DNA of 64,000 nucleotides from JAVBJV01 sp031555315 (GCA_031555315.1 JAVBUO010000013.1:1-64000); one strand, 5' to 3'. Counted from the stretch's first letter, positions 15,791 through 25,401 are shown. Translations and numbers: made by a program. Notes: generated by a model from the letters alone, not told the origin.

Positions 15791-17881
15791 GTGTCCGTCA
15801 TGCTTGCCCAACCGCTGTTCCGTCCGCGCGCCATCGCGCTGATCGGTGCCAGCGCCGATCAGACCAAAACCAATTCCCGTGCCCAGCGCCTGCTGACCCG
15901 GGCCGGTTATGCGGGGCGCATCCTGCCGATCAATCCGGGCCGCGGCGAGATCGGCGGCCTGCCGGCTTATCCCAGTGTGCGCGCAGCGCCGGGGCCGGTC
16001 GATCATGCGCTGATCATGGTGCCGGCCGCGGCGGTGCCCGATGCCGTCGCCGACTGCGTCGCCGCCGGTGTGAGGGTCGCCACCATCTACAGCGCCGGGT
16101 TTGCGGAACTGGGCGAGGAAGGGCGTGTCCTGCAGGAACGCATCGTCGCCCTGGCGCGTGAAGGCGGGCTGCGTCTGGTCGGGCCCAACTGCCTCGGGCT
16201 GCTGAACGTGACCGATGGCGTGCCGATCACGCTGAATGCGGCGGTCGAGGCGGAACCGCTGGCGCCCGGCTGGATCAGCATGGTGTCGCAGAGCGGCAGC
16301 ATGATGGGGGCGTTGCTGTCGCGTTGCATGGCGCGCGGTCTGGGGTTTGCGAAACTCGCTTCGGTCGGCAACGAATGCGATCTCGGCGTGGGCGAGATCG
16401 CCGAAATCCTGGCCGAGGATGCGGACACGCGCGTCATCCTGCTGTTTCTGGAAACCTTCCGTGATTCCGCAGCGCTGGCGCGTGCCGCGCGGCGGGCGCA
16501 TGAATTGGGCAAACCGGTGATCGCCTATAAGCTCGGCCGGTCGGAACTGGGCCGGCGCATCGCGGTTTCGCACACCGGCGCGATGGTCGGCGGGGACGAA
16601 CTGGCAACCGCGTTCTTTCGTGCGCATGGCATTTTGCGGGTCGATACGCTGGATGGCCTGGTCGAACTGCCGCGCTTCGTGCTCGGGCACGGGCCTGCCC
16701 CGGTTGGCAGTGCGCTGCGTCGTGCGGCTGCGTTGACCGGCACCGGCGGCGGTGCAGGGATGATCGTCGACCGGCTCGGCAGTCTGGGCGACGAGGTCGC
16801 GCCGCCGCCGCCCGCGTTACGCACCGCATTGGCAGAGCAGGGGATCGCGGTTTCGGACTCGCCGCTGATCGACCTGCCGATGGGCGGTACCAAGGGGCAG
16901 TATCCCGCCGTGCTGCGCGCGCTGTATGCATCGGATCATTGCGATGCGACGTTGGCGGTGCTCGGGTCGACGGCACGGCTGCGGCCGCAGGCACACGTGG
17001 ATGAATTTATCCTCGGTGCCGGGCCTGCCAGCAAGCCATTGGCGGTGTTCTGTGCGCCACAGGCGGATGCGGCGCTGACTTATCTCGATGCGGCGGGAGT
17101 GGCGGGATTCCGCTCGCCGGAAAGCTGCGCCGATGCAGTGCATGCCTATCTGCGCTGGCGCGCGCCGCGCCCCCAGCCGGAAATCCCGGCGGGGGCGCTG
17201 GATGCGGCTTCTGCCTATCTGGCTGGTTGCGTGGATGGTTCGCTGGACGAAGCGGAGTCCTGCGCGCTGTTCGCGCATCTGGGTATCGAAACGCCAGCAT
17301 TATGCGTGCTGCAGAATCCGCAGGAATTCAGCGGCGATGGCAGTTTCGCCGTGAAGCTGCTGTCCCCCGACATCGCGCACAAGACCGATGCGGGACTGGT
17401 GCGGCTGAATGTGCAGGGCGAAGATGCCGTGCGGGAAGCTGCTGCCGCCTTGTTCGAAACCGCACGCAGCAAGTTCCCCGAAGCGCGCGTGCGCGGCGTG
17501 CTGGCCGCGCCGATGCAACGCGGTCTGGCCGAGGTGATTCTCGGTTATCGTCGCGATCCGGAGGTCGGGCCGGTGGTCGTGCTGGGCATGGGCGGCGTGC
17601 TGGCGGAAATCCGCCGCAGTTTCGTGTTGCGACTGGCGCCGGTCTCGCTGCTCGAGGCCGAGGAAATGATCGAGGAACTGGCCGAGCTGAAACCGCTGCG
17701 CGGCTGGCGCAACCTGCCGCGTGGCGATCTGGCGGTGCTGGCGCGCGCGGTGGTGTCGCTGTCGCGCCTTGCGGCGCTGCCGGATGCCGAGCGGGTGCGC
17801 GAGGCTGAGATCAACCCGCTGATTGTGCGTGCCGAAGGCGCAGGCGTGGTGGCGGTGGATGGTCTGGTGGTGTTGGGTTGA
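15791..17881 (+). CDS. Acyl-CoA synthetase, NDP-forming (acetate-CoA ligase family)
   Basis: 696 residues. Order of domains: CoA-binding Rossmann (about 10-125; RAIALIGASADQTK), succinyl-CoA ligase-like regions with the phosphohistidine motif SHTGAMVGGD near residue 260, and a C-terminal ATP-grasp domain (about 480-690; FAVKLLSPDIAHKTDAG). It activates a carboxylic acid to its CoA thioester with ATP to ADP. Relatives act on acetate, propionate, aromatic acids (feruloyl-type) or pimelate. GTG 15791 has GGGGG about 10 bases upstream; TTG 15782 overlaps the crotonase stop and is the alternative. It supplies the CoA ester for the neighbouring crotonase and dehydrogenase. Confidence 0.85.
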   Translation: MSVMLAQPLFRPRAIALIGASADQTKTNSRAQRLLTRAGYAGRILPINPGRGEIGGLPAYPSVRAAPGPVDHALIMVPAAAVPDAVADCVAAGVRVATIYSAGFAELGEEGRVLQERIVALAREGGLRLVGPNCLGLLNVTDGVPITLNAAVEAEPLAPGWISMVSQSGSMMGALLSRCMARGLGFAKLASVGNECDLGVGEIAEILAEDADTRVILLFLETFRDSAALARAARRAHELGKPVIAYKLGRSELGRRIAVSHTGAMVGGDELATAFFRAHGILRVDTLDGLVELPRFVLGHGPAPVGSALRRAAALTGTGGGAGMIVDRLGSLGDEVAPPPPALRTALAEQGIAVSDSPLIDLPMGGTKGQYPAVLRALYASDHCDATLAVLGSTARLRPQAHVDEFILGAGPASKPLAVFCAPQADAALTYLDAAGVAGFRSPESCADAVHAYLRWRAPRPQPEIPAGALDAASAYLAGCVDGSLDEAESCALFAHLGIETPALCVLQNPQEFSGDGSFAVKLLSPDIAHKTDAGLVRLNVQGEDAVREAAAALFETARSKFPEARVRGVLAAPMQRGLAEVILGYRRDPEVGPVVVLGMGGVLAEIRRSFVLRLAPVSLLEAEEMIEELAELKPLRGWRNLPRGDLAVLARAVVSLSRLAALPDAERVREAEINPLIVRAEGAGVVAVDGLVVLG

Positions 17882-17916
17882 GCGTGCAGAACGAAAATTT
17901 TCGAAGGATGGAAACC

Positions 17917-19092
17917 ATGGATGCGACGTCTTCTTCCGCCGATGAGCTGCAGATGCTGCGGGATCTGGTGGCCAAATTTGTCGATCGCGAACTGATGCCG
18001 CTGGAGCCGGCCATTCTTGCGCGGGAATCCAAGGGCGGAAAATATGCGCTGACCAAAGAAGAAGAAGCGCCGCTGCTGCAGAAATGCCGCGATCTTGGTC
18101 TGTGGGGGCTCGATGTGCCGGCCGATATGGGCGGCGCCAATCTGCCGGTCATGGCGCTGATGGTGGCCGAGGAAGAAGTGTCGCGCAGCGTGGTGCCTTT
18201 TGCATTCCCGCCCGATTCCCCGAACCTGCACATGATGATGGCGGTGGCGAACGCGGATCAGCGCGAACGCTATCTGCGCCCGTATGCCGAAGGACGGGCG
18301 AAATCGGCGATCGCGATTTCGGAACCCGGGGCGGGCGGCGATCCGGCCGGGATGACGACGCGGGCGGTGCGCGATGGCGACGATTGGGTGATCAACGGGC
18401 GCAAGATCTGGGTCAGCCGCGTGCCGTATGCGGATTTCGTGATCGTGATGGCGCGCACCGGCGAAGGCAAGCGCCACGAGGGGGTGACGGCGTTCATCGT
18501 TGAAAAAGGCGCGCCGGGATTCATTGTCGAACGTGAAATTCCGATGATCGGCGGTCGCACCACATACGAACTGGTGTTCGAGGATTGCCGCGTGCCGCAG
18601 TCGCAGATGCTGGGTGAGCTTGGGAAGGGGTATGCGCCGATGCAGCTGCGCCTGAACGTGCGCCGTCTGCAGATCGGGGCGCGGTGTGTGGGGATCTGCC
18701 GGCGGGCGCTGCGGATGATGGGCGAACACGCCAAGCAGCGCGTGACGTTCGGCGTCAAGCTTGCGGACCGGCAGGCGATTCAATGGTGGATCGCCGATGC
18801 GGCGACGCGCATTCATGCCTGCCGCCTGATGGTGCGCGATGCAGCGGCACGTCTGGATGCCGGGCAGGATGTGCGCGCCGAGGCATCGATGCTGAAGGTT
18901 TTCGCCACTGAAATGGCACAGGAGATCGTCGATCAGGCGATGCAGACACTGGGCGCCATGGGAATGACCAAGGAAATGCCGCTGCAACTGTTCGCACAGC
19001 AGGTGCGTGTGATGCGGATCTACGAAGGGCCGACGGAAGTGCACCGCATGTCGATCGCCAAAGGAATTCTGAAGAGAATCGAACTGATCTGA
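17917..19092 (+). CDS. Acyl-CoA dehydrogenase
   Basis: 391 residues, standard length. N-terminal helices, then the FAD/substrate motif AIAISEPGAGGDPAG, then WVINGRKIWVSRVPYADF. The catalytic glutamate is kept in MRIYEGPTEVHR near the C-terminus. It introduces an alpha-beta double bond into an acyl-CoA and passes electrons to ETF. AAGGA lies about 8 bases before ATG 17917; earlier starts (TTG 17878, ATG 17908) are less well placed. It completes the crotonase-ligase-dehydrogenase operon. A bidirectional terminator follows. Confidence 0.87.
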   Translation: MDATSSSADELQMLRDLVAKFVDRELMPLEPAILARESKGGKYALTKEEEAPLLQKCRDLGLWGLDVPADMGGANLPVMALMVAEEEVSRSVVPFAFPPDSPNLHMMMAVANADQRERYLRPYAEGRAKSAIAISEPGAGGDPAGMTTRAVRDGDDWVINGRKIWVSRVPYADFVIVMARTGEGKRHEGVTAFIVEKGAPGFIVEREIPMIGGRTTYELVFEDCRVPQSQMLGELGKGYAPMQLRLNVRRLQIGARCVGICRRALRMMGEHAKQRVTFGVKLADRQAIQWWIADAATRIHACRLMVRDAAARLDAGQDVRAEASMLKVFATEMAQEIVDQAMQTLGAMGMTKEMPLQLFAQQVRVMRIYEGPTEVHRMSIAKGILKRIELI

Positions 19093-19111
19093 TCGAGCAA
19101 ATCTAAAAGAA

Positions 19112-19140
19112 AGCGTTGCACCCGGAGCGGGTGCAACGCT
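19112..19140. terminator. Bidirectional Rho-independent terminator
   Basis: 12-bp perfect stem with a 5-nt loop (left arm 19112-19123, right arm 19129-19140). It is flanked by TGTCTT on the right and by an A-rich stretch on the left that reads TTCTTTTAGA on the other strand. It serves the convergent acyl-CoA dehydrogenase and AspT-like genes. Confidence 0.85.
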
Positions 19141-19144
19141 TGTC

Positions 19145-20842
19145 TTACAGCGACATCAGCAGCACGATCACCGTGCCCCATGTGGTCAGGATGATGTTGC
19201 CCAGCGCGTAGGGGACGGTGAAGCCCAGAACCGGCGCCTTGCTTTTGGCCTGCTCTTGCACGGCGACCATGGCGGCGGTCATCGTCTGGGCGCCGGAGAC
19301 GGCGCCGAGCAGCAGGACCGGGTTCATCTTCAGCACATACTTGCCAAAATATGCGCCGATGGTTGGCGGCACACAGGTGCAGATGATACCGGCGAAGAAC
19401 AATGCCAGCCCGGATTCCTTCAGTGCGCTGAAGAAGAGCGGTCCGGCATGCAGCCCGGTGATGGCGACAAAGCCCGCCAGTCCGAAGTTCACCATGAAAG
19501 CCTGCGATGCTTCCGGCACACGCCCTGTCAGGTTCGGTTTGACCGAACGCAACCAGCCGAAGAACAGCCCGGCCAGCAAGGTTCCGACCGATGTCGATAG
19601 CGACAGCTTTACCTCGCCGATCAAAAATGCCGGCAGTCCGATCAGGCAGCCGATGGCGATGCCGAAGCCCAGGGTGAACATGTCGGTGGTAATGGTCGGG
19701 CGTTCGGAAAAACCGACGGCTTTGGCCACGCCGTTGATCTGATCGGTCGGTCCGATCAGCGTCAGTACGTCGCCCTTGTCCAGAAATGAATAGGCTGAAA
19801 CCGGCACTTCGTGACCCGCGCGGGTCAGGCGCTTGATGAAAACCCCGCGTGACGTCGTGCTGGACAGCGCCATCTTCAGCAGTGGCTTTCCCGTATAATT
19901 GCTGTTGGTGATCACCACGTCGATCTGATCGATCGGCGTATCGAGAAGTTCGTTGTCATCGATCTCTGCTCCAAGGTCCGGCGCGAAGGCGACGATCCAT
20001 TCCCTTCGCCCCGCAATGGCCAGTCTGTCTCCGGCATTCAGGATGGTTTCGGGGGCGACCTGCATAATCTCGCCGTTGCGACGAAGGCGCATGACGAACA
20101 GGCGATAGCCGGAACTGGCGGCTGCAGCTTCGAGGAAAGCGGCGGACTTTCCGATGTAACGGCTGTTTTCCAGCGTGTAGATGCGCATGCTCTGGGTCGA
20201 GTGCATGGCGGCATTTTTTGTACTGTCGTCATGCAGGCCATAGGTTTCTTCGAACTTGCGGGCCTCTTCCTCCAGATTGATCTTCAGCATGCGCGGCAGG
20301 ATCATGGCAACGTAGAAGACTTCACCCCAGAAACCGAACAGATAGCAGACGGCATCGGCGATCGGAATGTGATTGACCAGCGTCTGACGTTCCGTCAGTG
20401 GCAGATCCAGCGCCATGATCGCCTCGGTCGCGGTGCCGATGGCGGGCGATTGCGTCAAAGCGCCGGATAGCAGGCCGGCAGAAAAACCACGATCGAGTCC
20501 CATTAATTTCGCCATGCCCCAGACGCACAGCAGCCCGGTGGTGGTCACCACCAGGGTCAGCAGCAACGGTGCGATGCCGTCATTCTTCAGGGCGCGGAAA
20601 AATTGTGGGCCTGCGCCGTAACCGTTGGCGAACAGGAACAGCAGCAGGAAGATGGTTTTGATCTGTGGATCAATGTCGACGCCGAGCTGCCCGATCAGCA
20701 GCCCGGCGAACAGAGAACCCGTGACAAGACCAAGATTATGCCCGGTAACCTTGATCTTGCCGATCAGATAGCCAAGGGCGAGCGCCAGGAATAACGCAAT
20801 TTCCGGGTGCTCGCCCAAGACCCGCATAACGATGTCGAGCAT
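19145..20842 (-). CDS. AspT-family (aspartate:alanine exchanger type) transporter, copy A
   Basis: 565 residues, the normal size for AspT/AAEx exchangers. Membrane block 1 (about 10-185), a soluble part with two TrkA_C (RCK_C) domains (about 205-375), membrane block 2 (about 385-565). Family motifs include GALTQSPAIGTATEA in the first block and LLGAVSGAQTMTAAM in the second. Known members exchange an amino acid for its decarboxylation product. It is last of three leftward genes headed by glutamate decarboxylase, so Glu/GABA exchange is the natural prediction. It is a diverged paralogue of the gene just upstream. Confidence 0.87.
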   Translation of the reverse strand: MLDIVMRVLGEHPEIALFLALALGYLIGKIKVTGHNLGLVTGSLFAGLLIGQLGVDIDPQIKTIFLLLFLFANGYGAGPQFFRALKNDGIAPLLLTLVVTTTGLLCVWGMAKLMGLDRGFSAGLLSGALTQSPAIGTATEAIMALDLPLTERQTLVNHIPIADAVCYLFGFWGEVFYVAMILPRMLKINLEEEARKFEETYGLHDDSTKNAAMHSTQSMRIYTLENSRYIGKSAAFLEAAAASSGYRLFVMRLRRNGEIMQVAPETILNAGDRLAIAGRREWIVAFAPDLGAEIDDNELLDTPIDQIDVVITNSNYTGKPLLKMALSSTTSRGVFIKRLTRAGHEVPVSAYSFLDKGDVLTLIGPTDQINGVAKAVGFSERPTITTDMFTLGFGIAIGCLIGLPAFLIGEVKLSLSTSVGTLLAGLFFGWLRSVKPNLTGRVPEASQAFMVNFGLAGFVAITGLHAGPLFFSALKESGLALFFAGIICTCVPPTIGAYFGKYVLKMNPVLLLGAVSGAQTMTAAMVAVQEQAKSKAPVLGFTVPYALGNIILTTWGTVIVLLMSL

Positions 20843-20854
20843 TCGTTGCGAACC

Positions 20855-22555
20855 TCATTGTGCGAGGAGCATAGCGAAGTAGCCGAAGATCGTTAGCAAC
20901 ACGCCCGAGACCGCATAAGCCACTGGGAAACCGATCCACGGCACGGTGGAATTGATCTCGTGTGCGGCTTCGCGGCAGGGCCCCGAATGGCTGCGCGCCC
21001 CTGCGACACCACCCATCAGCACGGCCGGATTGGTCTTGAAAACGTAGAGGCCGATCGACCAGACGATGAACGGCGGAACCGAACAGGCGACGAAGCCGAC
21101 GAGGAAGATCTTCAGTGCGATCGCCCCGGTCAGCTGCTCCAGCAGGCTGGCGCCCGCATTGATGCCGACAATGGCGACGAACACCACCAGTCCCATATCT
21201 TCCAGAATGTTGCGGGCTGCGTTCGGCGTATTGCCGAAGAAGCGCAGGCGCGACGAAATGGAGGATACGATAACGCCCGCCACCAGCAGCCCGCCCGCAT
21301 TGCCCAGCCCCACCGAAGACCCGAAGGCCGGGAACTGGATCAGCCCGATCAGAAAACCCAGGATCATCCCGGCGCACAGGGTGAACAGATCGGTCGATGT
21401 GCTGGGGTGCGCGATGCGCCCGGCAATTTCACCGATCCGCTTTACCGCACTGTTCAGACCGACGACGCTGAGGATATCCATGCGTTGCAGCTTGATCTCG
21501 GTGCCGATGGGAATCGGCACACCGCCGCGCTCGATACTCTTCAGCCCGACCTGCCCAGCCAGCGGCCCCCCGGCCAGATCGCCCAGACGGCGGCCGACAT
21601 ACTCGCGGTTGGTGACCAGAATGTCCGCCTGATCCAGCGGGATGTTCAAGGCTTTCTGGTCGGCGACTTCGGGGCCGATCAACCCCATGTGTTCGGTCAG
21701 TGCCTGGGGTTGTCCGCCAAGCGCGATGACGTCTCCGGCCTGCAGTACAAGGCCGGGCTCGGCGCCCAGCGTTTCACCGTTACGTACGACGTTGATGAAC
21801 TTGTACTGCGGATACACCGCACGGATCTGTGTGATGGTCTGGCCGACGGCCTGCGGATTTTCCAGGCGATAGGCGCGCAGGCCGAAGGTGCTGAAGCCGG
21901 TCAGCCCCACGTCGTCCACGTTGCGGACACCGTGTTCCTTTTCGTAAGCAACTGCGGCGGCGCGGGCATCGATCCCCCACCACTTGGGCAGGTACTTACA
22001 GATCAGGATAATGCCGACCGTTCCCCAGATATAGGTGATACCGTAGGACAGTGCGATCATGGCACTCGCCTGCTCGACAGTGGTGCCGGGTGGTAGAGCA
22101 ACCACCCCTGCCGTCACCGCTTGCTCGGCAGAACCGATGGCAGCCGACATGGTCTGCGAGCCGGCCAGCATACCGCCCGCAGCGCCGACGGGAAGATCGA
22201 AGAATTTTGCCCCATAGACGCAGATACCAAGCCCCATGAGGCTCGATACAACGGCGAGGAACGTGAACTTCAGTCCGTCGCCGCCCAGGCTGTTTAGGAA
22301 GGAGGGTCCGACACGCAGCCCAACCCCATACATGAACAGATAGTAGAACAGGCTTTTCGTGAAGTCGTCGAGTTTGAGTTTGACGCCATATGACGATGCG
22401 ACGACCGCCAGCACACAGCCGACGATGATGGCCGCCGCTACCATCCCCAGGCCGTAGCCGACCACAGTCAAGCGGCCGAGCAATACCGATAGCCCCACTG
22501 TCAGAAACAGCAGAATGAATGGATTGTCGGCCAGAAACTGGAAGAACGCATGCAT
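20855..22555 (-). CDS. AspT-family (aspartate:alanine exchanger type) transporter, copy B
   Basis: 566 residues with the same two-block architecture: hydrophobic segments (10-190), two TrkA_C domains (about 210-385) and hydrophobic segments (390-566). Typical motifs are MLAGSQTMSAAIGSAEQAV and PAVLMGGVAGARSHSG. It is 12 bases upstream of copy A and 39 bases downstream of the decarboxylase gene, so all three are probably one operon. Two different exchangers side by side suggest either a heteromer or separate substrates (for example Glu/GABA and Asp/Ala). Confidence 0.87.
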   Translation of the reverse strand: MHAFFQFLADNPFILLFLTVGLSVLLGRLTVVGYGLGMVAAAIIVGCVLAVVASSYGVKLKLDDFTKSLFYYLFMYGVGLRVGPSFLNSLGGDGLKFTFLAVVSSLMGLGICVYGAKFFDLPVGAAGGMLAGSQTMSAAIGSAEQAVTAGVVALPPGTTVEQASAMIALSYGITYIWGTVGIILICKYLPKWWGIDARAAAVAYEKEHGVRNVDDVGLTGFSTFGLRAYRLENPQAVGQTITQIRAVYPQYKFINVVRNGETLGAEPGLVLQAGDVIALGGQPQALTEHMGLIGPEVADQKALNIPLDQADILVTNREYVGRRLGDLAGGPLAGQVGLKSIERGGVPIPIGTEIKLQRMDILSVVGLNSAVKRIGEIAGRIAHPSTSTDLFTLCAGMILGFLIGLIQFPAFGSSVGLGNAGGLLVAGVIVSSISSRLRFFGNTPNAARNILEDMGLVVFVAIVGINAGASLLEQLTGAIALKIFLVGFVACSVPPFIVWSIGLYVFKTNPAVLMGGVAGARSHSGPCREAAHEINSTVPWIGFPVAYAVSGVLLTIFGYFAMLLAQ

Positions 22556-22594
22556 GTCGGTTTCCTTCCGTGAACGCCTCAGATCCCGGTCACA

Positions 22595-23962
22595 TCAGCA
22601 TTTCGACGGTGATGTTTCGTGTGCGTCATGCAGCTCGGGAGGTTTGGCGTTGCCGCCGTTCTTTTGCAAAAACTTGCAGGCCTTGATGATGTCTTCGGCC
22701 AGCACTTCGATCGTGTTGAGGTTCAGGTGCGGGCGGACAACGACACGCAGACTGTTGACCTTCTCGGCGTCCGGCGGCATCGAATAGGCGCTGATCACCC
22801 AACCGCGTTCGCGTACTTTTGCGGAAACGTCGAATTCGCTGAAGTTCTTGAACTCCGGTTTCAGCGTCAATGCGACAACGGGGATGCGCTGGGTTTCGTT
22901 CATGATGGTGAAGTAACCACTTTTGACCAGCAGATCCCGCAGATGGGTCGCGTTGGCGATGGTCTGTTTCATGATCCGTGCATAGCCTTCGAAGCCAAGG
23001 CGCAGGAACATGTAGTATTGTGCGGCGATGGGGGCTGCGTTGCGGCTGAAGTTCAGCGTGGCGGTCGGCATTTCGCCGCCAAGGTAGTTGACGTAGAAGA
23101 CGATGTTTTCGTTGAACAGTTTGCGTTCACGGAACACCACCCAGCCGAGGCCCGGCGGTACCAGGCCGAACTTGTGCCCGGATGCGTTGATCGACTGTAC
23201 ACGCGGAAACCGGAAATCCCATTTATAGTCCGGGTAGCAGAACGGATTGATGAACCCGCCGGAAGCACCGTCGATGTGCATCGGGATGCTGATGCCGGTG
23301 CGCTTTTCATACGCATCCAGCCAGTCGTGAATTTCCTGGAAATCGTCGTCTTCGCCGGTGAAGGTCTGGCCGGCAATGGCGACGACGCAGATGGTGTTCT
23401 CATCGACGTATTTGTCCAGATGTTCGGCGGTCAGGCGGTAATTGCCCGGTTTCAGCGGCACGATGCGCGGCTCGACATCGAAGTAGCGCATGAATTTTTT
23501 CCAGACGATCTGGACGTTCCCGCCGGTAACCATATTGGGCTTCGATGCGTCTTTTCCGGCTTTCTGCCGGGCTTCACGCCAGTTCCATTTATGCGAAAGC
23601 CCCGCCAGCATGCAGGCTTCCGACGATCCGATCGTCGCAGTGCCGTAAGGCTCTACATCTGCTGGGCCGTTCCACAACTGATGCAGCCACTTCACCATGT
23701 GTTTTTCGATGGCGAAAAGCTGCGGATACATGTCGTGGTCGATGTAGTTTTTCATCGCGTGCTCGCGCACGACTTCCATGCACTCCGGCTCGATCATGGT
23801 CGTTACGAACGAAGACAGATTCATAACGGGATTTGCATCGGTCCAGGTTTCGCTGTTGACCATGGCTTTGGCGACCCGTGGGGGCATGCCGGTTTCGGGG
23901 AAGTGGTTTTTCGGGACTTCAGCGTTGAACATATCCCACGGTGTCAGGTGGTTGTCTGGCAT
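22595..23962 (-). CDS. gadB: Glutamate decarboxylase (PLP-dependent)
   Basis: 455 residues, against 466 in E. coli GadB. PLP features: HIDGASGG at 229-236 and the Schiff-base lysine K264 in INASGHKFGL. The opening (NLSSFVTTMIEPECMEVVREHAMKNYIDHDMYP) is characteristic of group II bacterial/plant glutamate decarboxylases. It converts glutamate to GABA and CO2 with consumption of a proton. Here the exchange partner would be the AspT-type transporters downstream rather than the usual GadC (APC family). AGAGGA precedes the ATG. Transcription starts in the unusually AT-rich spacer at 23963-24290. Confidence 0.9.
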   Translation of the reverse strand: MPDNHLTPWDMFNAEVPKNHFPETGMPPRVAKAMVNSETWTDANPVMNLSSFVTTMIEPECMEVVREHAMKNYIDHDMYPQLFAIEKHMVKWLHQLWNGPADVEPYGTATIGSSEACMLAGLSHKWNWREARQKAGKDASKPNMVTGGNVQIVWKKFMRYFDVEPRIVPLKPGNYRLTAEHLDKYVDENTICVVAIAGQTFTGEDDDFQEIHDWLDAYEKRTGISIPMHIDGASGGFINPFCYPDYKWDFRFPRVQSINASGHKFGLVPPGLGWVVFRERKLFNENIVFYVNYLGGEMPTATLNFSRNAAPIAAQYYMFLRLGFEGYARIMKQTIANATHLRDLLVKSGYFTIMNETQRIPVVALTLKPEFKNFSEFDVSAKVRERGWVISAYSMPPDAEKVNSLRVVVRPHLNLNTIEVLAEDIIKACKFLQKNGGNAKPPELHDAHETSPSKC

Positions 23963-24290
23963 GGTCGTCCTCTGTTTGGTTGTGATTCGCGAAGTAAAAA
24001 TCGACTTTCTAGTGTATTCCCCACTTAACGATTTATGTTTTTACAGAGTTTCTCTTATTTTTTTACCGAAATAACAGTGAAGATTTTTTAATTATAAAAG
24101 TAAAACCGAAAGTTTATTCTTTATAATTGAATATTGTTTGTATAATTAGTTTATAGTCATGTTTCATCTATTTGGATCGTGCGGTACTGTCTTGTATGCA
24201 ACTGCAATACCTATAAGACTGGCGACCCATCTGATCCCGGCAAGGTCGGAAACGGAAACGCCCTGAGAACTGCAAGAGCAAATATTCGAC
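23963..24290. promoter_or_regulatory. AT-rich divergent intergenic region
   Basis: 328 bp between the decarboxylase (leftward) and the FAD oxidoreductase (rightward). The part from about 23995 to 24180 is strikingly AT-rich with runs of T and A, in an otherwise GC-rich genome. It contains repeated TATAATT-like strings (several possible -10 boxes). I find no open frame, tRNA or clear hairpin in it. It probably carries the promoters of both operons. Confidence 0.55.
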
Positions 24291-25400
24291 ATGACAAAGA
24301 CCGTATTCGACGTAGTTGTAATCGGTGGGGGAATTGCCGGCGCTTCGGCCGCGGCGCATCTGGCGGCAGACCGGCGGGTGGCGCTGATCGAGGCCGAGAG
24401 CCAGGCCGGCTATCACACCACGGGCCGGTCGGCGGCGATCTGGATTCTGAATTATGGCCCGCCGGATGTGCGGGTGCTGACGGGGCTGTCCCGGCCGATG
24501 TTCGAATTCCCTCCATCCGGGTTCAGTGAATATCCGCTGGCCAATCGGCGCCCGGTGCTGTTTCTGGCGCCGCAGGAGCAAAGGGCGCAGCTCGACCAGA
24601 TGTTGAATGAAGGCACCGGAATGCGCGCCATTTCGCTTGCCGAGGCGCGCGGGCTGGTGCCTGCATTGCGACCGGACTACGCGGCGGCGGCGGCGATAGA
24701 GGACGATGCGTTCGACATGGATGTCGCCACATTGCATCAGGGATATCTGAAACAGATGCGCGCACTTGGCGGGCATCTGGCGCTGGGGGGGCGCACCGAG
24801 CGTATTACGCGTCGCAACAGCGTGTGGCATGTGGCGACTGCCGGCGGCGCCGTGTTCGAAGCGCCGGTGCTGGTCAACGCGGCCGGCGCGTGGGCCGATA
24901 TCGTCGCGCAGCAGGCTGGCGTGGCGCCGGTCGGGCTGACCCCCAAACGCCGGACCGGGGTGATCATCAACCCGGGCAAATGGGACAGCGAACATTGGCC
25001 GATGATCAACGATGTCGCGCACACGTGGTATACGCGCCCCGAAGCGCGCATCAAACTGATGGTCTCGCCCGCCGACGAGACCGACGATACACCGCACGAC
25101 GTGCAGCCCGACGAGCTCGATGTCGCGATCGCCATCGACCGGATGCAGCAGGCGCTGGATATCGAGGTGCGCCGTGTCGACCATAGCTGGGCCGGCTTGC
25201 GCACCTTTGCGCCGGACCGTAATTTCGTCGTCGGGTTCGACCCGGCAGCAGAGGGTTTTTTCTGGTGTGCGGGACAGGGCGGTTATGGCATTCAGACCTC
25301 TCCCGCCGCCGGCCGGCTGGTCGCCGATCTGATCTGCGGACGCGATCCGGGCGCGGCGAAGCAGATCGTCGACAATATTTCTCCTGCAAGGTTCAGATAA
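24291..25400 (+). CDS. FAD-dependent oxidoreductase (DAO family)
   Basis: 369 residues. N-terminal FAD-binding Rossmann motif VVVIGGGIAGASAAAHLA (8-25), the DAO-type QAGYHTTGRSAAI segment, and a C-terminal FWCAGQGGYGIQTSPAAG motif. Family members oxidise D-amino acids, glycine, sarcosine or related amines in the cytoplasm. It lies 1 base before the PLP dehydratase gene, so the pair may degrade an amino or hydroxyamino acid. The exact substrate cannot be read from the sequence. Confidence 0.83.
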   Translation: MTKTVFDVVVIGGGIAGASAAAHLAADRRVALIEAESQAGYHTTGRSAAIWILNYGPPDVRVLTGLSRPMFEFPPSGFSEYPLANRRPVLFLAPQEQRAQLDQMLNEGTGMRAISLAEARGLVPALRPDYAAAAAIEDDAFDMDVATLHQGYLKQMRALGGHLALGGRTERITRRNSVWHVATAGGAVFEAPVLVNAAGAWADIVAQQAGVAPVGLTPKRRTGVIINPGKWDSEHWPMINDVAHTWYTRPEARIKLMVSPADETDDTPHDVQPDELDVAIAIDRMQQALDIEVRRVDHSWAGLRTFAPDRNFVVGFDPAAEGFFWCAGQGGYGIQTSPAAGRLVADLICGRDPGAAKQIVDNISPARFR

Positions 25401-25401
25401 A

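Noticed and set aside
17545..19044. 499-codon open frame on the minus strand
   Set aside because: Antisense to the acyl-CoA dehydrogenase; composition is His/Arg-rich and no family is visible.
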